From NCBI GenBank assembly GCA_003635315.1, contig PYJD01000031.1:93958-157957 (forward strand): 64,000 nucleotides of DNA, given 5' to 3'. This document shows, piece by piece, positions 10,427 to 18,863 of the stretch. Within the stretch, counting starts at the first letter, position 1, and each line of letters starts with the position of its first letter. Under the pieces are notes generated by a model that worked only from the letters and a program-made list of their open reading frames with translations, did not search any database and was not told the DNA's origin. This DNA comes from Candidatus Poribacteria bacterium. GTDB taxonomy: Bacteria > Poribacteria > WGA-4E > WGA-3G. The translations under genes were made by a program, and so were the position numbers.

Positions 10427-11194
10427 CTACTGAAATTCAGGTATTGCGTTTTGGTATTGCCTCCACGGCATAGCAAATCGTTCAATTATTGTCATCAGTG
10501 TAAAAAGACCTAACCCTAAAAAAGTTAAGCAGAATATAGCAGCAAACACAAGTGATACTTCCAGACTTGAATTGGCATCTAACATGAGTTTACCCAACCC
10601 TTTCTCCGCTCCTACCCATTCACCAATTACTGCCCCAATCGTAGAAATTGATATACCAATCTTTGCACCTGAGAAAATGAATGGCAATGCAGTCGGTAAA
10701 CGGAGTTTCCAAAGTATTTGCCATCTGCTGGCACGCATTATACGAAACAAATTCACTGTATCTGAATCAGTTGATTTTAATCCGTCTAATGTATTCAATA
10801 CAATTGCAAAAAAGACAATAAGTGCTGCCATTGCAACTTTAGATGAAATACCATATCCAAACCATACTACTAATAAAGGTGCTATAGCAAACACAGGTAC
10901 AGTCTGGGATCCGATAACATAAGGATAAAATGCCTTCTCAAGTACTGGAAATTCAAACATTAATACTGCCAACGGGATACCAATACTTATAGCAAGGATA
11001 AATCCAAGTAACATTTCCTGAAGTGTAACCCACGAATGTTCAAGTAAACGTAATCTTTCTTCAAATAAAGTCATTACTATTTTAGATGGTGGTGGAAGAA
11101 TAAAGTGTCTTATCTCAAATAAGAAAACATATAATTCCCATAAACCTAACAAGATCAGAAGGATGCCGATGGGTATTGCAATTTTGTAGAACAT
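10427..11194 (-). CDS. ThiX-like ABC transporter permease
   Basis: 255-residue inner-membrane permease of the SsuC/TauC/ThiX class with about six transmembrane segments. The cytoplasmic EAA-like loop appears as DTVNLFRIMRASRWQILWKL followed by LPTALPFIFSGAKIGISIS, typical of binding-protein-dependent permeases. The frame stays open to 11323, but that extension would run through the riboswitch expression platform and encodes an unlikely leader (QSHKKEDGFF). ATG 11194 is preceded by TTGGAGTCTGAGT and begins directly with a hydrophobic segment (MFYKIAIPIGILLILLG), so it is chosen. First gene of the operon controlled by the TPP riboswitch. It presumably imports a thiamin pyrimidine precursor with the downstream ThiY-like protein. 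Confidence 0.88.
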   Translation of the reverse strand: MFYKIAIPIGILLILLGLWELYVFLFEIRHFILPPPSKIVMTLFEERLRLLEHSWVTLQEMLLGFILAISIGIPLAVLMFEFPVLEKAFYPYVIGSQTVPVFAIAPLLVVWFGYGISSKVAMAALIVFFAIVLNTLDGLKSTDSDTVNLFRIMRASRWQILWKLRLPTALPFIFSGAKIGISISTIGAVIGEWVGAEKGLGKLMLDANSSLEVSLVFAAIFCLTFLGLGLFTLMTIIERFAMPWRQYQNAIPEFQ

Positions 11195-11208
11195 ACTCAG
11201 ACTCCAAC

Positions 11209-11260
11209 AAAAAAAACCGTCTTCCTTTTTGTGTGATTGGGATGCACCCAAAGGAAACGG
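11209..11260 (-). terminator. Terminator-like hairpin just ahead of thiX-like gene
   Basis: Read on the minus strand, CCGT-TTCCTTT pairs with AAAGGAA-g-ACGG (one bulged G) and is followed at once by eight T residues at 11216-11209. The ribosome site of the permease (GGAG) lies only a few bases beyond, so this could act either as an intrinsic terminator or as part of an expression platform. It is the second such hairpin between the TPP aptamer and the first gene. Confidence 0.75.
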
Positions 11261-11328
11261 CTTTATTCCTCTTAGATTGAGGATGACAATTCTAAGGCAT
11301 AGAATCTTATACCTAATTGTCATTGAGC

Positions 11329-11354
11329 TAAAAAGTGCGAATTCAATGCACTTT
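11329..11354 (-). terminator. Intrinsic terminator directly after the TPP aptamer
   Basis: On the minus strand AAAGTGC (11354-11348) pairs with GCACTTT (11338-11332) across a nine-base loop and is followed by a run of T. It starts about eight bases after the end of the aptamer, the normal place for a riboswitch-controlled terminator. Confidence 0.75.
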
Positions 11355-11362
11355 CATATATT

Positions 11363-11436
11363 TCCCTACGCTGGCATGACCCAGATCAGGTTCAAAGGGT
11401 GTTTTCTCAGCTCCTATTATAATAAGAGCACCCCGT
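11363..11436 (-). promoter_or_regulatory. TPP (THI-box) riboswitch aptamer
   Basis: The minus strand has the conserved TPP aptamer elements in order: GGGGTGC, GCTGAGA, ACCCTTTGAACCTGATCTGG, and ATGCCAGCGTAGGGA closing the P1 stem. TPP riboswitches repress thiamin genes when thiamin pyrophosphate is plentiful. It lies about 170 bases upstream of the permease gene, with two terminator-like hairpins in between, and its presence is the main reason for assigning the downstream transporter and thiO/thiS to thiamin metabolism. Confidence 0.96.
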
Positions 11437-11527
11437 TATGACTATATATTATTACTATACTATCATATCCTCAGATAAAATGCAAATTCTAAGTGTCGTA
11501 TTTTACGGTTATCTTTTAATTATATCC

Positions 11528-12208
11528 TCAATCTAACTGTTCTGTCCATTCTTTTAGAACGCGCGTCATTTCCACAAAAACATCCTCATCAGATTTCCTT
11601 GAACGTTTCAGTGTCTTAAATCCATGGTCTGCAGTATCCAACAAATGTAATGTGGCATTATCACCCAGTTTTTCACATACAGGTTTGAGTAAATCAAGAT
11701 TCGCCAATTTATCGCGTGTACCAGAAAGAAATAACATGGGTATGGTTACATCGCTGAGATGTTCGGCACGTTCTGTTCCTTCCTTTCCAGATGGATGTAG
11801 TGGAAATGCGAAGAATACTAAACCTTTGACATTTTCAATTGGAGATTGTGCTGCTGACATTGATGACATTCGACCACTGTAAGAGTGTCCACCAACAAGA
11901 ATGGATAAATCAGGCGCAGCTTCATGTGCGGCTGCGGCAGCCGATTTCACTGTCTGTAAAGCTACTGCTTCGGATTCTCGACCACCCCCACCACGTTCCA
12001 TATAAGGAAACTGATATCGGAAGGTAGCAACATCAATATCTGCTAACCGTTCAGCTATAGTCTGAAGAGTTGAACTACGCATATTCGTACTGGCACCATG
12101 TCCAAGCACTAATAACCATTCTGATTTATCTGGTTGGATGAGAAGTGAAGATACTTCACCTTTTTCAGGTGTTGCAATAAATTTTGATTCGATTGCTTCG
12201 TATGACAT
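11528..12208 (-). CDS. Alpha/beta hydrolase (KANL3/Tex30-type dienelactone-hydrolase-like)
   Basis: 226-residue alpha/beta hydrolase. It shows WLLVLGHGAST (oxyanion-hole region), a nucleophile elbow GGHSYSGR where the last Gly of the usual GxSxG is Ser, a late strand PMLFLSGTRDKLANL that supplies the acid, and TADHGFK with the catalytic histidine. Compact members of this family act on small or unknown esters. The substrate here is not predictable. It lies 35 bases downstream of phnZ on the same strand and is probably co-transcribed with phnY-phnZ, although nothing ties it biochemically to phosphonates. Confidence 0.85.
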   Translation of the reverse strand: MSYEAIESKFIATPEKGEVSSLLIQPDKSEWLLVLGHGASTNMRSSTLQTIAERLADIDVATFRYQFPYMERGGGGRESEAVALQTVKSAAAAAHEAAPDLSILVGGHSYSGRMSSMSAAQSPIENVKGLVFFAFPLHPSGKEGTERAEHLSDVTIPMLFLSGTRDKLANLDLLKPVCEKLGDNATLHLLDTADHGFKTLKRSRKSDEDVFVEMTRVLKEWTEQLD

Positions 12209-12243
12209 TATTATTCCTTCTAAGTTTCAATTTTCTAATACAT

Positions 12244-12843
12244 TTATGGAGTTAAACACTGTTGTACTATCTCACGATAGGTTTCTAATTCTTGAGTCTG
12301 TAAACCTTTCACTTTTGCCAAATCATCCCACCGTCTTAATGTAAGTGCATCTTCGTAGTGCGGAATCTTTTCAAATGCTGCTTTTTCCGTATCAGACATA
12401 ATTCCTCCCTGAACTTTCAAACTCTTTTTTGAGGCATCAGATAGGCCATCATGGTAGGAATCATCAACAGTGCATAAATACCGTTTAGCAGGAACATGGA
12501 GACGAATGGGAGTAATAACAGATTCAGGGAAAAATGGACTCATATACTCAGCACCCACCTCTTCATGGTTTAAATCTATATCTAAGAATGCAATATCCGC
12601 ATTGTGTTCATCCAATACAAAGTGTCCTATATCATGCAATAATGCACCCGTTATTACCGTTGAACTGGCGTTGTTTTTCTCAGCTAAAGCTGCACATTGT
12701 AAAGCATGTTCTAACTGTGTCACTACCTCATCATAAAACGTCTGTCCCTTCTTTTTCATGTAGGAAAACAGCACGTCAACCTTTTCTTCTGATGAAACGT
12801 CCGTCATATCTTCTGCAAGCGATGTATCAATTAGATTTTGCAT
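12244..12843 (-). CDS. phnZ: PhnZ-like 2-amino-1-hydroxyethylphosphonate dioxygenase (HD domain)
   Basis: 199-residue HD-domain oxygenase. Seen: VVTQLEHALQCAALAE, the HD pair in TGALLHDIGHFV, NHEEVGAEYMSPFFP, IRLHVPAKRYLC, LKVQGGIMSDTEKAAFE and YEDALTLRRWDDLAKV. This set of segments matches PhnZ and its close relatives rather than generic HD phosphohydrolases. PhnZ is a mixed-valent di-iron oxygenase that cleaves the C-P bond of (R)-2-amino-1-hydroxyethylphosphonate to glycine and phosphate. The start overlaps the end of the upstream PhyH-family gene by 17 bases, matching the known phnY-phnZ pairing. The assignment is by motif similarity and context. Confidence 0.85.
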   Translation of the reverse strand: MQNLIDTSLAEDMTDVSSEEKVDVLFSYMKKKGQTFYDEVVTQLEHALQCAALAEKNNASSTVITGALLHDIGHFVLDEHNADIAFLDIDLNHEEVGAEYMSPFFPESVITPIRLHVPAKRYLCTVDDSYHDGLSDASKKSLKVQGGIMSDTEKAAFEKIPHYEDALTLRRWDDLAKVKGLQTQELETYREIVQQCLTP

Positions 12844-13630
12844 TTTTTATAGATTTTCCTCGGAAATGTGCGATTTTACTTATTTGTCCGTCCCGGTTTG
12901 TTCCGTCTTTTACATATTCAGCGAAAGCTTTTCGTTTGTCGTCATAATATTTCTCTCGCCAATTACCTTGAGATTTGGGATTGTAAGTAAGGTAGATAAT
13001 GCGTCTCGGTTCATCAGACCTATTGGGTGGACTCTTGTGTGGAATGTACGAACCAAAAAGGAGGATATCACCAGGATCCGTTGGTACACAAGTCCATGTC
13101 ATAGTATCTGCAGTTTCAGGGGAGACACAACCGTTCTCGTCCAGTGCTATAACACCTTCTTGATGTCTTCCAGATGCAAAATAGAGACACCCACTTTCTG
13201 GTGTTGATGCATCCACCGAAATTAGGCATGTTATATGAAAATCAACAAATTCGTATGCAGGAGCATCCTGATGTGCTACATAACCACCACCCCCAGGATA
13301 TTTATAGTTGATTTTCTCTTTATAAAGTATCGCTGGTTCATTCATCACTTCAGAAACAACATCTATTACTTTTCCGCTGGTAACAGTGTCTTTCAACTTG
13401 TCATGATATGGAACAAAGTTCTCTGATCGAGAGAGTCGTGCCCCATCAGGTGTTGATTCATAATGGTGCATCCATTTATCCGTTGTTGTTTCCCATGTTG
13501 AGATGTTAGAAACCCAACTCTGTAGATTATCCACTTCATCAGCATTGAAAAAACCGGACAGCTTCAAATATCCGTTGTTTTCCCAGTCTTGATGTTGAGA
13601 AGAATTCAGGTATGTCATCATCTGATCCAA
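12827..13630 (-). CDS. phnY: PhnY-like 2-aminoethylphosphonate dioxygenase (PhyH family)
   Basis: 267-residue Fe(II)/2-oxoglutarate oxygenase of the phytanoyl-CoA dioxygenase (PhyH) family. The metal triad is visible as H-x-D in YVAHQDAPAYEF and the distal His in GSYIPHKSPPNRS. The 2-oxoglutarate-binding Arg is probable in RRIIYLTY. IDs such as ILYKEKINYKYPGGGGY and SGCLYFASGRHQEG resemble PhnY-type enzymes, which hydroxylate C1 of 2-aminoethylphosphonate. Next to a phnZ-like gene with overlapping ends, the PhnY role is the best reading. PhyH proteins are numerous in Poribacteria and many have other substrates, so without the neighbour this would be called only PhyH family. Confidence 0.8.
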   Translation of the reverse strand: MDQMMTYLNSSQHQDWENNGYLKLSGFFNADEVDNLQSWVSNISTWETTTDKWMHHYESTPDGARLSRSENFVPYHDKLKDTVTSGKVIDVVSEVMNEPAILYKEKINYKYPGGGGYVAHQDAPAYEFVDFHITCLISVDASTPESGCLYFASGRHQEGVIALDENGCVSPETADTMTWTCVPTDPGDILLFGSYIPHKSPPNRSDEPRRIIYLTYNPKSQGNWREKYYDDKRKAFAEYVKDGTNRDGQISKIAHFRGKSIKNAKSN

Positions 13631-13782
13631 ATAAGATTCATATTGAATTAATAATATATTGAAATGGGTTTATTGTCAAATTTCATATTACTTTTTTGGA
13701 TACCAGTTTCTCAAACCCATTCTTCTAAAATAAAGGCGCTGATAGTTGACATGCGTGAATCTACACATCATATTTCCATAAA

Positions 13783-16332
13783 TTACTTTTGTATTGTCAT
13801 TTTGCGAGTTGTGGTGTATTGTCCTGCTGTTAGAGTGTAGAAATATATACCACTTGCAACAGGTTCACCCACTTCATTTTTACCATCCCAATAGGCAGCG
13901 CGAGTGCGATCTTGGTAAAGTCCTGGTTGCTGATGTCCTAATGCTATGTTTCGAATCTCTATACCATCAGCTGAATAAATTTGGATGGAAACATCTGATG
14001 ATTCTGATAGTTGATATGGTATCCACGTTTCAGGATTGAATGGATTGGGGTAATTTGGTAGGAGCGTTGTCGTAGTTGGTTTTAGCTGAAGTAGAAACTG
14101 TTCCAGAAAATGAATCCCTTTCTGAGTAATCGGATCTAATAAGTTAAGCTGTTGAGCTTGTATCAACCATTGGTGTATATTTTCAGTCATAAGATTATAA
14201 TTCTTACTATATTTTCCAGGGGCACCATTACCATCATTCAATACTCCTGCAACTTTGATAAGATCAGCAATATCAACGATATTATCCCCATTTACATCTG
14301 CTGCATTTTCACCAGTCTGTCCAAAATTTGCCGCAATAAAGACTAAATCATTAACATCCACAACACCATCGTTATTAACGTCTTCTTCTATGCGTTGAGA
14401 AGAGAAAAAAGAGGAATAATCCCAAAATAGAATTGTTCCATCAACTCCTAATGTTGCGAGCGTATTCCCATCCGGACTAAACTCTATGTCATCAATTCCA
14501 TTTGGCATACCAGTAAGAATAGATTTAAGTTCTCCATTTGATGTGTCCCAGATTCGTATTGTTCCATCGTCTATAGCTCCAGCAGAAATAATACTTTTCC
14601 CATCTGGACTGAAAGTAATATTAACATGTCTATCCGTATGTCCTGTGGTGATAATCGTTCGTTCACCAGTAAATATATCCCATATATTCACCTTTAGTGA
14701 TCCACTCACAGAAGCGATCAATCTTCCATCTGGACTGAATACTATATTTGTTCCAATGGCAGATTGTTGTGGTATATTAGTAATAAGCAGTTTTGTTGAA
14801 AAGTCCCATAATTTTATACCAGATATATTTCCTGTAGCCAAGATTCTTCCATTTGGACTAAACGCAATCCTCTTGGTTGCATTAAATTCTGGTGGAATAG
14901 TCCACAATGGCTGATAGGATTTTGTATCCCAGAGTATGACCGGACCTTTGTTCACAGACGCAGCAACAATGGGTTCGTATGGATGGAATGCAACATAACT
15001 CACATTATTTTGATGTCCATACAGAATTGCTTTTGTTTTACCCGTCGTCACATCCCATAACCTCACAGAATCTTCATTTGCATTCCAAATAGATTTATAC
15101 CTAATAGATGTTTCAGAACCCGTAGCAATGGTTCGTCCATCTGGACTATACGATACAGATGCTAATGGATCAAATTGACCATGGCCAGTACTGATGAGTT
15201 TTCCAGTTGTAATATCCAAAAGACGAAGTGTGTTATCACGGCCAATTGATACGACAGTTTCACCATCTGGGCTAAAGTCAATTTCAGACCATAAAGCAAG
15301 GTGATTATTTATGGTCTTTCTCTTCTCAAGTGTTTGACTATCCCATAGATGAATTGTTCCATCCATACTACCACTGACCAACGTGTGTCCGTCATGACTA
15401 AATGCTACACTAATAGCGGAAGAAGTATGTGCAATGCGTGTATTCATGTGACTCATTGTATTCATATCCCATAGACATAAAATTCCATCATCACAAACAC
15501 TTGAAAGGATACTACCGTCTTGATTATAATCTATGCTATTTACCCCAATCATGTGTCCCAATAGGGTCTGTATCAATGAACCCGTTTCTACATCCCATAG
15601 ATGTATGGATGTATTCCAACGACCTTCACAACTTGCCAGTGTTTTACCATCTGGACTAAATGAAATATCCGGTACACCAAAGGAACCATGCAGACTATTT
15701 GTTAGAATCGTCTTAATTAGTGAACCATTAGTAACATCCCATAGCTTAATTGTATTACGGTTATCATAACCGCCTGTAGCGAGGGTTTTTCCATCTGGAC
15801 TGAATTCAAGACAGGTCACATCATCCTCATGTCCTTCGAGGGTTGTGATAATTGATCCAGTATCCACATTCCATAGTTTCACAGATGAATCCCGGTTCCA
15901 ACTACATGTAGCGAGGATTTTTCCATCTGGACTAAATTCCAGATCAGTAATCTCATCTGCGTGAGCAGAGAGAACCGTTATGAGTTCACCTGTGTGTACA
16001 TCCCATAATATGAATTCTCCTGAACTACTACTTGCCAATGTATTCCCATCTGGACTGAATGATACACTTGTTACACTTCTTGAATGATTCGTTAAGAGCT
16101 TTTGTTCCTTACCGGAATTTGCAGAATATAGCCAAACGCCAATTGAACTTGACACTGCTATGTGTGAATTGTCAGGCGAAAAGATGATATTTCCAGTAAT
16201 CTCTCCTTTACCAAGCCGTTTTTTGGCACCATTAGGTAGTTCCCATTCTGTGTAATCTTGGGCAAATACGGCACATGAATAATAACATGTCATTAGAAGT
16301 AAGATAGCAATGGATAGTTGGCACTTTTTCAT
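13783..16332 (-). CDS. Secreted WD40-dockerin protein, subtype A (array member 1)
   Basis: 849 residues: signal peptide (LSIAILLLMTCYYSCAVFAQ), then YTEWELPNGAKKRLGKGEI, the mature N-terminal motif shared across the array, about fourteen WD40 blades to about residue 640 (repeats such as FSPDGKTLATGG...IKLWDVTNG), and two dockerin-type calcium loops at about 650-700 (DVNNDGVVDVNDL, DVNGDNIVDIADL). A helical linker and a 90-residue C-terminal domain with LPNYPNPFNPETWIPYQL, AAYWDGKNEVGEPVASG and TRKMTIQK follow. Fourteen blades suggest two seven-bladed propellers. The C-terminal domain resembles type IX sorting domains. AGGAG precedes the ATG. It is the last gene of the run, nine bases after its neighbour, and its subtype A marks are AANFG in the dockerin and LGHQQPGLY in the tail. 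Confidence 0.88.
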   Translation of the reverse strand: MKKCQLSIAILLLMTCYYSCAVFAQDYTEWELPNGAKKRLGKGEITGNIIFSPDNSHIAVSSSIGVWLYSANSGKEQKLLTNHSRSVTSVSFSPDGNTLASSSSGEFILWDVHTGELITVLSAHADEITDLEFSPDGKILATCSWNRDSSVKLWNVDTGSIITTLEGHEDDVTCLEFSPDGKTLATGGYDNRNTIKLWDVTNGSLIKTILTNSLHGSFGVPDISFSPDGKTLASCEGRWNTSIHLWDVETGSLIQTLLGHMIGVNSIDYNQDGSILSSVCDDGILCLWDMNTMSHMNTRIAHTSSAISVAFSHDGHTLVSGSMDGTIHLWDSQTLEKRKTINNHLALWSEIDFSPDGETVVSIGRDNTLRLLDITTGKLISTGHGQFDPLASVSYSPDGRTIATGSETSIRYKSIWNANEDSVRLWDVTTGKTKAILYGHQNNVSYVAFHPYEPIVAASVNKGPVILWDTKSYQPLWTIPPEFNATKRIAFSPNGRILATGNISGIKLWDFSTKLLITNIPQQSAIGTNIVFSPDGRLIASVSGSLKVNIWDIFTGERTIITTGHTDRHVNITFSPDGKSIISAGAIDDGTIRIWDTSNGELKSILTGMPNGIDDIEFSPDGNTLATLGVDGTILFWDYSSFFSSQRIEEDVNNDGVVDVNDLVFIAANFGQTGENAADVNGDNIVDIADLIKVAGVLNDGNGAPGKYSKNYNLMTENIHQWLIQAQQLNLLDPITQKGIHFLEQFLLQLKPTTTTLLPNYPNPFNPETWIPYQLSESSDVSIQIYSADGIEIRNIALGHQQPGLYQDRTRAAYWDGKNEVGEPVASGIYFYTLTAGQYTTTRKMTIQK

Positions 16333-16341
16333 TTTATTCTC

Positions 16342-18855
16342 CTATTTCCGTATTAGCAATTTTCTGGTAGCGATAAACTGACCTGAAGAGAGTGTATAAA
16401 AATAATTACCACTCGCTACGCGTTCACCATATTCGTTCTTTCCATCCCAATATGCTGCACGGGATCGGGAATGATAGATTCCTGCAGGTTGTAATCCAAC
16501 TTCTATTATCCGAACTAACTCACCATTAGCAGTATAGATACGAATAGTTACATTTGAAGGTATTTTAAGTTGATAGGGTATCCAAGTTTCTGGATTAGCA
16601 GGATTAGGGTAATTTGGTAAGAGCATTGTATTTTCTGGAGCTAACATCAATATGATACTTTCAAGTACAGCAATACCTTTTTGTTGTTTTGAAGTTTTAT
16701 TCGGAAGCATCTGAGATTGTGTTAACCATTGTTGAAGTTTAGTAGGGTTCAAAATACTATTAGAATCTACAAATTTCCGGGGTGCATTATTAACACCTTC
16801 AAGTGCAGCTGCAACTAACAATAGATCCTCAATGTTAACGACTCCATCATTGTTAATGTCAGCACTATTTTCTGTACCTGTTTTTCCAAATTGTATAGCG
16901 ATATAGATCAGATCTTGTAAATCAACCACACCATCAGAATTTACATCTTCTCTGGATTTTTCTTGTATATCTTTCGTATCCAAAATTGAATTGTAATCCC
17001 ATAATAACACTGTCCCGTCCATACTCCCACTTGCAAATGTTTGTCCATCGGCACTGAATACTACATCCAATACACTATATCCATGTCCCTTCAGTGTTCT
17101 TACTAATTCACCAGTATTTACGTACCAAACTTTCACACTACTATCATCCCATCCACCACAACTCACGATATATTTTCCTTCTTTACTAAATGCTATTTTC
17201 CTGACCTCATCTCTATGTGCTGAATGAATTACCCTCGAATCTTCACTTGACATATCCCAAAAGAAAATCGAATTGTCCTTACCACAACTTGCCAGAATAC
17301 TTCCATCATGATTAAAATCAACACAATGGACTCTGTCAGTATGACCTTTAAATGTAGAAATGTTATATCCTGTTGAAACATCCCATATACGTACTGTTTG
17401 ATCATTGCTTCCGCTCGCAAGGATACGTCCATCTGGACTGAATTTTACGGAAGTTACACCAGCGGTATGACCGATAAATGCATCTATATGTGTCCTTCCC
17501 ACATACCAGATATGAACAGCAGTATTGTATTCATAACCCCCTGCGAGGAATTGACCATCAGGACTATAGTCTAAACCAACAAAAAATGCACTTGATGTTA
17601 GATTCTCACCGCCATTTCCTGTTAGTATCGCAAGATGTGTTTGAAGGTTAACATCCCAAATATGTGTTTCTCTACCATCTTGACTTGCAAGAATATTACC
17701 ATCTGGACTGAAAACCAAACCGGAAAATAGATTGTACCAATCATTCACATAAAAGTGGCCAACTCGTTCGGTAGATGAAGTATTCCACAGATTTATTTGA
17801 TAAAGACTTCCAGTTGCAAGAATGTCTCTAACTGGACTAAATGCTACGGCTCGAATTCCAGTTGTATGTCCTTTAATTGAGAAAATACGTTCACCAGAAT
17901 TTGCATCCCAGGTGAATAAACTATCTGAACTACCACTTGCGAGTTTCGTACCATCAGGACTGAACACTATCGTATATACACTCTCCTTTTTATGTCCAAA
18001 AAAATCTGTGATATGTTCTCGTGTATCAACATTCAATAGATATAACCTACCATATCTATTACCAATAGCAATAGTACTTCCGTCAGGACTAAAAGCAATT
18101 TCAGAGATATTTTCTTCTAATTGAATTGGATGATTTCTATCAGAAATTACATCCAATATATTCACTCTATTCTGATTGGAACTTATACTTGCTACTTTAC
18201 TTCCGTCAGGACTAAAGATAACTTTTGAAATGCTATTACGATGGTTAGTAAGAACTTTCTTCTGTGTAGCCGTTGCAACATCCCACAAACGTACGGTATC
18301 ATGCCAATTTCCACTTGCAAGGGTGTTCCCATCAGGACTGAAGGCAAGTGAATCCACACTACCGGTATGTCCTGTAAGAGTCGTTATCTTTTCACCCGAA
18401 ACGATGTCCCATAATACTATCGTTTTGCCAATTCCTGCAGCAAAGATATTACCATCAGGACTAATTACAGCTGTTCGCCTATGGGTTGTGTCTCCTTGGA
18501 TCTCTGATATTAAACTGTCATCCTCCATTGATCGAATATGATATCTATTTTCTATGTCCACAGTTACAAACATCTCCCCATTCGGACTAACACCAAGTAT
18601 GTCTCTATCATAGGTCGAAATAAAACTTAATTCCACGCCAGTTTGTGCATCATAAGTCCAAATACCATTATCGCATTCAACAATCAATCTTGTTCCGTCA
18701 GGTGAATACGTAAGATTACTCACTTCCCCTTTGCCAATTCTTAATTTTGCGCCTTCAGGTAAATCCCACTTCATATAATCATTTGCAAAAGAAAGGGGGA
18801 GAAACAGTACAGAAATATATAGAATTATAAGTATTACTTGTTTGATAGTCTTCAT
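16342..18855 (-). CDS. Secreted WD40-dockerin protein, subtype B (array member 2)
   Basis: 837 residues from the chosen start. A frame start at 18867 overlaps the upstream stop as ATGA, but the ATG at 18855 (MKTIKQVILIILYISVLFLP) has GAGG six to seven bases upstream and gives a cleaner signal peptide. Mature motif YMKWDLPEGAKLRIGKGEV, WD40 repeats, the subtype B blade IWYVGRTHIDAFIGH, dockerin loops DVNSDGVVDLQDL and DINNDGVVNIEDL with QFG between, and a C-terminal domain ending TRKLLIRK. The tail motif is NPANPETW rather than NPFNPETW, a small divergence from its siblings. Also subtype B: KGIAVLE in the linker and LQPAGIY in the tail. Probably co-transcribed with both neighbours. Confidence 0.87.
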   Translation of the reverse strand: MKTIKQVILIILYISVLFLPLSFANDYMKWDLPEGAKLRIGKGEVSNLTYSPDGTRLIVECDNGIWTYDAQTGVELSFISTYDRDILGVSPNGEMFVTVDIENRYHIRSMEDDSLISEIQGDTTHRRTAVISPDGNIFAAGIGKTIVLWDIVSGEKITTLTGHTGSVDSLAFSPDGNTLASGNWHDTVRLWDVATATQKKVLTNHRNSISKVIFSPDGSKVASISSNQNRVNILDVISDRNHPIQLEENISEIAFSPDGSTIAIGNRYGRLYLLNVDTREHITDFFGHKKESVYTIVFSPDGTKLASGSSDSLFTWDANSGERIFSIKGHTTGIRAVAFSPVRDILATGSLYQINLWNTSSTERVGHFYVNDWYNLFSGLVFSPDGNILASQDGRETHIWDVNLQTHLAILTGNGGENLTSSAFFVGLDYSPDGQFLAGGYEYNTAVHIWYVGRTHIDAFIGHTAGVTSVKFSPDGRILASGSNDQTVRIWDVSTGYNISTFKGHTDRVHCVDFNHDGSILASCGKDNSIFFWDMSSEDSRVIHSAHRDEVRKIAFSKEGKYIVSCGGWDDSSVKVWYVNTGELVRTLKGHGYSVLDVVFSADGQTFASGSMDGTVLLWDYNSILDTKDIQEKSREDVNSDGVVDLQDLIYIAIQFGKTGTENSADINNDGVVNIEDLLLVAAALEGVNNAPRKFVDSNSILNPTKLQQWLTQSQMLPNKTSKQQKGIAVLESIILMLAPENTMLLPNYPNPANPETWIPYQLKIPSNVTIRIYTANGELVRIIEVGLQPAGIYHSRSRAAYWDGKNEYGERVASGNYFYTLSSGQFIATRKLLIRK

Positions 18856-18863
18856 AATAGTCC

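Noticed and set aside
10427..11323. Start of the permease at 11323
   Set aside because: The extension would lie across the riboswitch terminator hairpins and is not membrane-like; ATG 11194 has GGAG at normal spacing.
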